From contig JACAAK010000004.1 of the NCBI GenBank assembly GCA_025093985.1, positions 2,294,001 to 2,358,000 of the forward strand: DNA of 64,000 bases, in the 5' to 3' direction. The notes beneath the pieces are model-generated. The model worked only from the letters and a program-made list of their open reading frames with translations. It was not told the DNA's origin and made no database searches. Numbering within the stretch: the first letter of the stretch is position 1; each line of letters starts with the position of its first letter. Shown here piece after piece: positions 47,826 to 58,396 of the stretch. The translations under genes and the position numbers were made by a program. Source of the stretch: Calvatia gigantea (Eukaryota; Basidiomycota; Agaricomycetes; Agaricales; Lycoperdaceae).

Positions 47826-48976
47826 ATGATCCAACTCGGTTTACGGCTGAATTTGAAGGCTTCGGCGTCTTCCTCGGCACGTCATTTCAAGTCTTGCTGG
47901 GGTACACGAAGATTGCACCAGCGACAAACTTTACCATACTCCGTGGAAGAAGGATTGGGTAACTTTCTACCTCCAGAAGCTTTGCGGGTGCAGCTTGAGT
48001 ACCAGGACGGCTTGCTTGAAAGGTTGAATGAACAAGTTGTTGGTACGCACATAACTCACTTTCCTTTTCCGGTCCATTGCTTACCAGCAGTCGCGCCATA
48101 GGCACCGCTGAAGCAGGTGCGCCCATTGCACAAACCGTCATCAGCTTGTCTGGGAAGCGCGACAAGATCCTCGCCTTCAATTATGCCAGCTTGGCGCTGA
48201 ATAACGGTTTCTTCCTCAACAACCTTGTGCGTAGCTTCCTCCACCCCCAGACCCGCCAATTCATCTTCAATGCATAGAAACCCCCTTCGAGTGGCTTGCC
48301 AAACTACGAACACGAGATTTCGACGTCATTTAGCTCAAACATTCGTGCAGCACATGGCAGCATTCAGCAACTCCGCTCCGCCTTCTCAGCTGCTGCCCTC
48401 GGAATGTTCATCAATGGTTGGGTATGGTTCGTCTCCGACCAAGCGGGCAACACCGGCATCGTCTCCACTTACGGTGCTGGCACTCTCCTCGTCCGTTCGC
48501 GTTCCAATATGCAGCGTCATCCCAACTCAATAGAATCCGATGCGGCAGCAACTCCGCTAGGTGGAGTACCACCTCCCCGCTCACCTCTTGCTCAGACCCC
48601 ACCTCCGGGCACTTCGCCCGCCTCACCTCTCTCTGGCATTTCTGGTGACAACTCGCCTCCAACGCCCAATGGTACCCTTCATCCACGCTTTTATCATGAT
48701 GACCCAACAAGCATCATGACCTCGGCTATTGGTCTTCATTCTCCAACCCTTGGTGTTACCCAGCGAGCCAAGACCTCCAATATGCTCCATGCGGGCGAGA
48801 TTCTCTATCCTCTCTTCTGCGTTCCTGTATACGAGCACGCTTGGATGAGTGCCGGGTATGGTGTTTGGGGGAAAGAGAAGTGGTTGAAGGAGTTCTGGTC
48901 GGTGTTGAACTGGCAGAATGTCGATGGTGCTTATACTACCATCTTGGAGGAGGCCTCCAAAAAGAAGACTAATTAG
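47826..48976 (+). CDS. SOD-fold mitochondrial small ribosomal subunit protein (mS42/mS43 type)
   Basis: A protein with the Fe/Mn superoxide dismutase fold used as a structural part of fungal mitochondrial ribosomes (Rsm26/Mrp1 group). The start at 47826 gives MIQLGLRLNLKASASSSARH, an Arg/Ser-rich presequence for mitochondrial import. The fold is traced by PEALRVQLEYQDGLLERLNE, ILAFNYASLALNNGFFLNNL, IRAAHGSIQQLRSAFSAAAL, MFINGWVWFVSDQAG and PVYEHAWMSAGYGVWGKEKW with FWSVLNWQNVDG at the end. The region where SOD has metal-binding histidines is ALNNGFFLNN here, and the Asp of the SOD DVWEHAY motif is replaced, so enzyme activity is unlikely. A Pro/Ser-rich insert sits between the two halves. Splices are in frame. 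Confidence 0.85.
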
Positions 48977-49300
48977 ACATCCCCCTATGTAATACCGGGT
49001 CTAATGGCATTTATTTGATTATCATTGCTTCAAACTTATTTCTGTCGTCCGTTCAAATGTTGACATGTCCTAGAAATCACTCCGGTCATGTAGACCCCAG
49101 ACTTCCCTCACTGTTTGGGCGTACTTTTCTCCCCCCTTGCCTCCCACCGTGGTTATGCACGCGTTCAAACATACTCCCTTGAATTCGCCTAACGTGTGCG
49201 TCTGTATATCACTTTACGTTGTCTGGGTACCGACTTAAAGGTGTCCTTGAACCACAACTTCTATATTATCAATTATATCTGATACATACATATATTTTAA
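48977..49300. other. Convergent 3' intergenic region
   Basis: About 320 bp between two convergent stop codons; AT-rich on the right (TATATTATC and similar). Only untranslated ends expected. Confidence 0.5.
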
Positions 49301-51396
49301 TTACGATTGCTGTTTGAGAGCTTGCAAAGCACAAAGCGCAGCTAGCAAAGATATTAATATACACAACGGACCAGAATAACGGGTGCCGTAGCTCACCTCC
49401 GACCCCACTTCCATCCTTGGCCAAACCGATGTCGACCCTACCCTCAATGTCCTCGCCCACTAAATAGCGCAGAGATTCTCGCAAAGTCTTCTCGAAGCCG
49501 GGGTAATGTTCAATAAGACTGAAGAATGATAACGATAATAAGTCAACTTTAGCAGAAAGAATTGATCAAGTCAGACCTTCCATCCACGCCGATAGGAATC
49601 TTCTGATTCAGGTCTTTTAGCCCTTTATGTGATCCACCTGGCAGAACAGCGCGACCGGTCTGAATCAGCACAGTTGCAACTGCGACAGCGCTCAAGCTGG
49701 CCGCCCTAAGACCAACAAGACCGCAGATCCAGCGGATAATCTATTCCTTGCAATCAATATCGCCCGAAGAAGATTGTGTTACAAAACCCTACCGCCGCGT
49801 CCCTCAAAGATACCTGATTCTCAGCGAAGCCAAGATCTTTTACGATGACCTTACGAATATGTTCTAGCTTCTTTTGAATTGCTGCAGGGAGCAATCCACT
49901 CTCGACCTCGGCGAAGGGCGGCCTGATGTGTCCTGTACAAGAGTCATCTCCCAACCACGCATCCTCCACCGAACTCATAAAGCTTGTGTCAATACCATAA
50001 TGCTTGTTGATTGCGTGAGTAGATTTGCCGTTGAACAAAAGTGGCTTTGGTGTAGCGTCGATGAGACCAATGATGATACTACGAGTAATCTCGCCGAGGT
50101 ACATCCCAGAGATGAATTTCTCGAATGCTTGGAAGCTTGGATTGATACTGAGGCGATCGAGTCCGCTGTCAAATGGAGTCGACGGAAGGTGCGAGCGCTG
50201 TGGGACGGTGAATGGGCGCAGGGTGCGGTTGCGGACTTGGCAGCTTACAGAATTGTTGAATGCACCCCATTCTGTGTTGACGATCATGTGTCCGCCTCTC
50301 GCAGCTGCGGGATTTCCAGCAAGCTTCTTGATCTTGGCTACAAAAAACCTCAGAAGGGCTTCAATGTTTTCTGCAGAGTATATTTTACTCACAGATTTCT
50401 TCAACATATGCACCATTGGTTCCAGTCCCAAAAATAGCCCCCAGAATGCACCCTCCAGATTGATAAGCTCGGGAAAGCAGAGCACCCACGGTCTGTTCGG
50501 AATCAGCTAACCTTTTGACATGTTAATTTTTAAGATGCCTACATCGTTAACAAGGGCAATGCACTTGACGCGCATGTGTTTCCGATCGAACGCGTCCTGT
50601 AGCAATTTAACAACGTCGTTTCCTATCGCATTCTTTGCAGCGAACCCTTTTGTCCAGGTGAGGATTTTCCCGGAATCCAAGGCGGTCTGTTCAACCGGAA
50701 AGGAGAACGTGAGGCCCAGATGTATAACATCGGAAGACTTGCTTCCAGCCTCGGTTGCGGAGATATAGTCCACGGTTGCTTCAGTGGTCAGGAATGCGTC
50801 AACGGAGTCCGCCAAGTAGTCTAATGATATGAGTCGTAAATGTTACAATGAGCAAGGTTGGCACAGGTAATTCTTAAATTACACATGACACGAACCGAAG
50901 AGTGCCGTGGCTTCTCCCGTTTTGAGGGCCTCTGTAACGCGGTACTTTTGTTGGCGCAGGGAGAATGTTTTGTCGCCGTTGAGAACGACCTCGCAAACTC
51001 GACTTTTAAGAGAACATTAACGAAATCCGCATTTCTGAAATTTACAACCCACAGATTAGTTCCACCAAGATCCAAAGCCAGAAATGTCCTGGGTGATTCT
51101 TTAAGTCAGGACTGGACATTGTATGAGAGAGGTCGCTTACCCTTTCTCCGTGCCATCAGGAACACCGGTAACGAAGGTGGGTCTGGGTTTATGTGGGAAA
51201 AACGACTCTGGGAGATATAAAACATTGCGTACATCATCGCCATAGCCTGGCCATAGTCTTCGAGGCCGAGTCTAAACTCGTGAAGGAATGTCTTGGTGAG
51301 CTCTACGAGCTGTTCGTGACCGAGCTGAAATTGTGCATCGATGTGCTCGTAAACCTCCTGAGCCGAACGATACGAAAAAGCAGCAGTTGAGGCCAT
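49301..51396 (-). CDS. Hexokinase
   Basis: This enzyme phosphorylates glucose or fructose with ATP at the entry of glycolysis. The start MASTAAFSYRSAQEVYEHID is at 51396. The conserved blocks are all present after splicing: PSFVTGVPDGTEKG, FLALDLGGTNLRVCEVVLNG (phosphate loop), RQQKYRVTEALKTGEATALF, the sugar-binding LGLTFSFPVEQTALDSGKIL and WTKGF, ALVNDTVGALLSRAYQSGG, IFGTGTNGAYVEEI and MIVNTEWGAFNNS. The C-terminal part has FEKFISGMYLGEITR, IIGLIDATPKPLLFNGKS and GRVDIGLAKDGSGVGAALCA, ending ALQALKQQS at 49301. About ten introns of 45-80 nt. One gene copy is seen here; whether it has a sugar-sensing role like yeast Hxk2 cannot be judged. Confidence 0.95.
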
Positions 51397-52498
51397 AGGC
51401 GAAAGATGGAAGATAAGATGGTAGAGGTGGAGCAGGGCACCTCAATGGTGCTACTCGTCCCCAACAAGGCAATCAACCAAATCTCGAGACATCAAACAAT
51501 CATACGTCACTGCCACCCTGGGCCTCCCAACCCAACCCCCCAACGTCGCAACAATTCATGTCTTTAGTGACTAGTCCATCCGATTTGTTTCATGGACGAT
51601 TTACACGGTTTCCGCCATCGCGGACCCCAATTTCGGTCCGCCCTAAGAAACTTCGGGTCAATGAATCTCTACCATCTTCCTCACTTTCCTCTCTGCGTGA
51701 CCGTGGGTTGCTCATGGTTGCATGGGCGGACATATTCCGGCTATGTCGGTCATATGTGCCTAGTGGTAACACGTTCTGAAGGAAACATATGGAATTTTCT
51801 TGCATTTTTTCGTGCGGAATAAATTTGAATATTAACGTCAACGTCAGGAGCAAACTGCCATGATGCCTAATAGTAATATTGTCGAGTTGGTCGCGACATT
51901 GACTGAACAATTTACAATCCGAGATTGGAAATAACCGGTGTGAAATCTTCTTCCAAGATCAGAGAAGCTTCCCTTTGATTTGTTCGAGACCGGAGAATAT
52001 TCGGTGGTGTGGTTTTTGAGCTCTCTTAGAAAGTTTTCGAAGCCATCAGGACGGGGGCGACCCACTTGATAGAAGACAAACGATTGGTTGTTTTATTGGC
52101 GAGGTGAAATCCTAGACATTCATCTTTGAGTACTGAGTCCTGCAATAAATGAGGTAGTCCCAGAGCCCAACGGAACGCAACTCCGTTGACCGTAATAGGA
52201 TTAACCCTGGAAAGAAGTCACTTCGTGTGCTGTCCGATTGTCCGCTCTTCGCGCCACTGAATGCATGAGTTGTGCTTCTCTTTACACCTCGCCAACAGTC
52301 GCCAATCGCCAATTCTTTTGCATGTGTCTGCATACTACGGCTAAGACGACATAAAGTCACCTGAGCAACTTGTTCTGATGTCCTTCACACTCTCGGAATT
52401 TAGGAGGCGGGGCACGGTTTAGAACAACATCGAGATTATGCCTTCAGGCGACACTTAAGAAGGCGACCTCGTGCGGGACCTCTGAGGACCTCAGCGTC
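51397..52498. other. Intergenic region between hexokinase and GH35 genes
   Basis: About 1.1 kb divergent spacer holding both promoters. Open frames of 70-110 codons on either strand have no recognisable content or splice partners. Confidence 0.45.
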
Positions 52499-55400
52499 AT
52501 GAAATTCTGGGCTTCGAACCTTCTGACTCTTCTATGTGCGGTGGCCGTGGCAGCACGGCCGAGGTCTGGAATCAAGGGCTCCATCAACCTTCCTCGCCAG
52601 GACGCGAAGGGGCCGTCGACGGGCTTACAGGATATTGTAGGTTATTTCTTTTTTTATCCCTTTCACCTCAATTATTGGTCGATACAGGTAACTTGGGACC
52701 AATATTCGCTTAAAATAAATGGAAAACGTCTCATGATATTTAGTGGCGAGGTCCATCCATTCCGGTCTGTGACGAAGATCCAAGACTGAAGATAATGTAT
52801 CTGATACCCGCCAATAGAAACCCAGTTCAGAGCCTTCATCTTGATGTTCTTCAGAAAATCAAGTATGTCTTGTTATAAAGGCTCTCGTGCCTCTTGACAA
52901 TGGGTCTAGGTCCATGGGCTTCAACGCGGTATCAATCTATATTCACTGGGGGATTCTCGAACCAAAACGTGGAGAAATATCATTTGAAGGCTTCCGGGAC
53001 TTACAACCGTTCTTCGACGCTGCACAGAAGGCAGGCTTGTACGTGATCGCGCGCCCGGGGTAAGAATACTTGCACCGAGACGGAGTGTGATTTGAGCAAA
53101 CATATTCCAGTCCCTACATCAATGCGGAGACTGCTGGCGGTGGACTTCCAGGATGGGGCACATACACACCAGGACTTTGGAGAACTGCCAATACATCTTA
53201 TGTCGAGGCTTATCAACCCTATATCAAGGCTGTCGGGGGGGTCATCGCCAAGAATCAAATTACAAACGGCGGTCCAGTTATCCTCGTCCAGGTAAGGACC
53301 ATTGTTGGTATGAGAAACATGTACTCAATTGTGCGCTAGGCGGAGAATGAGTACAGTGGCTTCCAGCCCCCTTATGGGGAAGACCTCGAATATGAGTCCC
53401 AGTTGTTAAAGGATTTCGTGAGTTATGTTATGTCTCCGTACGCGCCACTGTTTGGCTGACGTTCCCAGAGGAACGCAGGTATCGTGGTTCCTATCACGAC
53501 AAATGACGCCTGGCCTGGGGGCCACTTTACCAGCGTCGATATTTATGGTGCATACCTTCAAAAGGTATCGAACAAACGCTTATGAATGACCTATCCCAGG
53601 ATATGATTCATACCCGAACGGCTTTGATTGCGCACACCCTAACGATTGGAAGTCAGATGCCGTCCCAGAGTATGTGGAGTGCTTGTCGTCTGTTCCAAGT
53701 ATTTGATATTTGCATCAAGGTACTTTTGGGGCGCACACGAAGAACTGAACCCCGAGGACCCGAATGCCGTCTATGAATTCCAAGGCGGAGGGTTTGATGG
53801 ATGGTACGTTAAACGTTTTTCCCGAAAGGAATCTCTGACCCACATACAAAAAAACAGGGGTGGCGCAGGTTATGAGCTCTGCTCAGTCCTCACGGGCCCG
53901 GAATTCGAGAGAGGTTTGTCTCATCGATAACCCGGCGATAATTTCGTTTACATCTACGACCCAGTTTTCTATAAGAATCAGTATGCGCTCTCAACGACCA
54001 TTTTTAATATCTATATGACTTTCGGTGGCACAAACTGGGGTTCGTCTTGCCGGGGCAGAGCGCAAATCCTCTAACTCGCGTTTTGCAGGCGGCATTTCCC
54101 ACCCGGGTGTTTACACCTCTTACGATTACGTGCGCATTTTGTCAACCTTTAAGGTAGTTGTGACCAACACTCAGCTATAGGGAGCGGCCATCACTGAGTC
54201 CCGGGCACTTCGAGAGAAGTACTATGAGCTTAAGCTCCAGGCCAACTTCCTCGCGGTCTCACCCGCATACTTGACGACCAAACCCCAAAATATTTTCAAT
54301 ACCCAGGGTTCGTTCACCGGAAATTCTGCTCTAAAAACCACGCAAGTTCTTGATGTCGTTGGCAACAAAACTGGGTTTTATGTTGTTAGGTATGCTTCAC
54401 ATCTGTACGGGTTTCACGCGGTTGATCATCTGGTAACAGACAAGCGGATGCGTCGTCGTTCTCCGTCCAGGAGTACAAGCTGACCCTGTCGACAAGTGCT
54501 GGCACAATCGAAATCCCGGCCCTGGGGGGATCCTTGGCTCTTGGTGGAAAGGATTCGAAGATTCATGTTGTTGATTACGCTGCGGGATCTACCACTTTGC
54601 TCTACTCCACCGGCGAGATATTCACCTGGTAAGGCGCCTGGTATCGGCAGCGAAGAATGGAAAGGTTGATATTTCCCTCTCCAGGGCTAACATCGACGGA
54701 CAAGACAACATCTTCTTATATGGAAATGAGGGAGAGCTGCACGAGACCGCTTTTATCATACCTTCACCTTCTGGCACCAGTCCTTCTGCTCGAGTCGTAT
54801 CCGGTTCGAGTCCTATCAAGCAACAAGTTCTTACCAACGGTGCACTCGCCGTACAGTACACAACAGCTCGTCAGACAGTTCTTCAAATTGGTCCTAAACT
54901 TAGGGTTTTCATCCTTGGTAAGCTGGCGCAACTAGGTGTTTTGTCGGCAGTGGCTGAACGGTAATGCTTTGACTTAGATCGCGCTACCGCATACCAATAT
55001 TGGGTCCTGCACCCCCAGACTCAGGGGCGTTTCGCTTCTTTCAGCACTGATAATCCAATCATCGTCAAAGGCGGATATCTTTTGCGTACGGCCTCGGTAT
55101 CGGGTGGCAACCTTGCCATTACTGGTGACCTGAATAGCACGGCCGTTTTTGAGGTCATCGCTCCGGCGGCCTCTTACCGAACGGTAACATTCAACGGAGA
55201 GAAATTGCGCACAAAGAAGACCTCATATGGCACGCTCACGGCCTCACGAAATGCTCACCTACCAGATGTTAAGTTGCCCCACCTTAATTCTTTGACATGG
55301 GTGGGCGCCTTACTGCATTCAGTGTTGGGAGGTTGAGACTAACGACTCGATTACAGAAAGTTGCAAACAGCCTCCCTGAGATTTCGCCTGATTACAGCGA

Positions 55401-56652
55401 TGAGAAGTGGACAGTCGCCAATTTGACGACTACATTCAACCAGTGGAGCTGGTTCACACCCCTCGTTCTCTTCTCAAGCCCCTATGGTTACCACACTGGC
55501 AGCATGCTTTGGCGTGCCCACTTCACAGCTACTGGGAAGGAAACTGGTTTCAGCGCAACCATGAGTGGGGGGCTTGCGTTTGGTTATTCCATGTGGCTTG
55601 ATGAAACTTTCGTTGGCTCTTGGGCGGGGGATGGTCCCCATGATACCTACAATGGAACGCACAAGTTCCCTTCGACACTCCTTGCTGGGTCGTCTCACAT
55701 CATCACCATTTTGCTTGATCATATGGGCATTGAGCAGAACTGGGCAGGCGCAAGTGATTTCTTCAGAGGCCCCCGTGGCGTCCTGAATTATACGTTTGAT
55801 GGCAGTCCTGAAACGAACGTGTCTGTTTGGAAGCTCACCGGTAACTTGGGAGGAGAGAGCGTAAGTTCGCACTGTACCGACCAAAGAACTTGATTTAAAG
55901 GAGGTTGTAGTATGCAGATCGTGTTCGCGGTCCCCTAAACGAGGGTGGTCTTTATGCAGAACGACAAGGTGTGTTTTGGATATTCGAAGAAGTTGTTCAT
56001 CCCCAACGGTTTATAAGGTTGGCATCTTCCGGGGTTTGACGATTCGAAGTGGGCTCGTGGAACGCCCACAGACGGTGTCTCAAGTGCCGGTGTCGCTTTT
56101 TATCGGTAGGGTCGGAATTCGATCTTTTGTTAAAGACCCGGTTTTTATGGCTTCGAACAGGACCACCTTTGACCTGAACATGCCGCATGGGGTTGACTAT
56201 CCTCTTGCATTTGTCTTCACCAACACCACCGTCAATCCTCATTTCAGGGCTAAAGTAAGTCATGGCCTTATAACAACGGAAGGATAAATGTGACGGGACT
56301 CCAGCTGTATGTGAACGGGTATCAATTCGGAAGATACAGTAAGTCCTCATTGTTTCGATTCTGATAACATGTTCTGATATTTTCAGTCAACCACATCGGC
56401 CCGCAGAAGGTCTTCCCAGTCCGTGAGTATCGTGACATTCTCTGGGGGGACACATACTCATGTCGTGCAGCTCAAGGTATCCTGAATTATAGTGGTCGGA
56501 ATACCCTGGCAGTGTCGCTCTGGGCTACCGATGCCGGAGGTGCCAAGGTTGACTCTTTGAACCTTGAGCTATTACAGAAGGTCGAGACGAGTTATGGACC
56601 GGTCGTCAATGCCCCTGCTCCTAGTTGGGCGAGGCGTTCAGGTGCATATTAG
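52499..56652 (+). CDS. Secreted beta-galactosidase, glycoside hydrolase family 35
   Basis: An extracellular enzyme of about 1,000 residues that removes terminal beta-galactose from plant cell-wall polymers. The start [19 protein letters not shown] is a signal peptide. The catalytic barrel follows: [60 protein letters not shown] and [20 protein letters not shown]. The acid/base glutamate is in QAENEYSGF (near 53345) and the nucleophile in [10 protein letters not shown] (near 53905). [17 protein letters not shown] and [14 protein letters not shown] complete the domain. Later beta-domains include [20 protein letters not shown] and [16 protein letters not shown], and the C-terminus [17 protein letters not shown] leads to the end at 56652. 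More than fifteen introns were placed. All frames join without correction. Confidence 0.94.
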
Positions 56653-56773
56653 TATAAGGTTCTGGGGTGAAATATCAGTAGGGAAAAGCAATCATTCTCT
56701 AGAAATGTAATGCAATATTGAGATGTAAAGTAAAGTGGGAGGGATGCAGTGCAATTAATTTCTATCAAGTTAA

Positions 56774-57607
56774 TTACATGAGGTTGAGGTCGCCAAACTT
56801 CTCCTTGTAACCTGGTGGATGTCAGTAGTGGCCATTACAGTCAGATACGTTTGATGGCATACCTGGTACCGTCCACTTGCCCTTCTTGAGCATGGTCGCA
56901 ACAGCCTCAGCGATACGGGGGTGGGCCCGGCCAACATCCTCCGTCTGGAATGGTATAATGAATATATCGTAACAATGAGACGTAGGAAGAACATACTGTG
57001 AGTTCGTCAAAGGGACGAGCATCCTCGATGTTGGCGAGGGTGGCCTGCAGTTCCTTAAGTTCAACGTCAATCCTGGCCTCTGTTTCCTGAGCTTTCGCGA
57101 CCTGTTTTACAGCACGAACGCGTCAATTTTTTTCTTCCACTGGCCAAACCTCCAAGGCCAGGCAAAGCGCATCAGGGAACTCACAGCCTGTGCCTCGAAA
57201 GCTTCGATAGCCTTGATTTGTGCGTTCACATCATAGGTCACAGGTTTGAAATCTTTGAGCATTTTCTCGGCTTCGTCAACAATGGCCTTATTCTTGAGAA
57301 CGGAACGATAATGCGCAAAGTTGACAGTGGTGGGTTGACTGGCGTATTGGCCATTGAGGCGTTGGGCATCGGCGTGACGTTTCCTGAAGGCTTGCAGTGA
57401 CGCAATGGTTTCTATTGGGTAGGTGAATTTCGTCGTATCCTGGGGGCTTTGAAAGGTTTGAGGTCCTACACACCTTTCCCGAGGCCAAGGGAAGAGTAAA
57501 TGCGGGCGAAGTCCTGTGACGGTTTTCTCCGTCAGCTCTTTTCCAGACGTGTTGTGAGTGACAAGAACACTTACAACCGCAGCGGAGGCAGCCTTTTGTG
57601 TCGCCAT
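56774..57607 (-). CDS. ATP7: Mitochondrial ATP synthase subunit d
   Basis: A stator-stalk subunit of F1Fo ATP synthase, about 173 residues. The start MATQKAASAAV is at 57607, and the next exon reads DFARIYSSLGLGK. The long helical middle is ETIASLQAFRKRHADAQRLN, NFAHYRSVLKNKAIVDEAEK and MLKDFKPVTYDVNAQIKAIE, followed by KAQETEARIDVELKELQATL. The last exons give DVGRAHPRIAEAVATMLKKG, KWTVPGYKEKFGDLNLM with the stop at 56774. Five short introns splice in frame. The length and the ending match fungal Atp7 well. Confidence 0.94.
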
Positions 57608-58396
57608 TTCTGCCAAATAATAAATCAGACGAGAAGATTATATGTGAGAGTGATGAGGGCGTACTCTAGAGAGCGGAGGGAGGTGGAGAAATGTTGAGTG
57701 AACAAGTGAGGTGGATGGAAGCCGGCAAGTTCCGACCGCTTTCTTCCTGGGTGCGCCGAATGCCGAATGCCGCCTGTTTTGGTCGCTCAGAAAAGGCTCG
57801 TAAAGTTGTGCGACAAAGGTATACAGTACCAAGACCCGCCCATTAGTTGGGGATGGATTGATCAGAGCTTCAGCTTCAACCATCACTACAACATTCATTT
57901 ATGCCTTTTTCCCTCCTAACCTTTACTCAGATGCCCCACAACAAATATGCGCTACGCACTTGCACGTGGAAGACCATGTCTAGAAGGCTTTCGTCTTTCT
58001 GATCATAATGGATCGGTGCTCCATGTTTAACGCTAGCGGACAGGGTCTGACAGGGCAACTGACATTATCAAGGTGGCCCTCTACAATGGAAATAATGAAG
58101 GTATTGTATTTTAGCACGGCTAAGTGGTCCTGAGAGCACGCCAACACGGCGTGGCAAGTTGGTCACCGATTATGCCTCCCGTCTTGGCGTCACGTCGAAT
58201 CGAGGCCCTTCTTCTCCACACGCAGCTATATTTCCCAGTCCTCCATATTCTCTCTACTCCACTGGGACAATCTGATCCTAGTTGACACGATCACCAGCCT
58301 CACTCGAGCTGAATCGTTGAGGCCTACCTACTGCGCTTTTCGACGGCTTGTACGTTATCTTCGGGGCTTATTACAACGATTGTGTTTTGTTCGACT
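57608..58396. other. Intergenic region between ATP7 and the DUF3445 gene
   Basis: A 789-bp divergent spacer with both promoters; no further gene recognised. Confidence 0.45.

Noticed and set aside
50025..50510. Plus-strand frames of up to 187 codons across hexokinase
   Set aside because: They are shadows of the minus-strand hexokinase exons.
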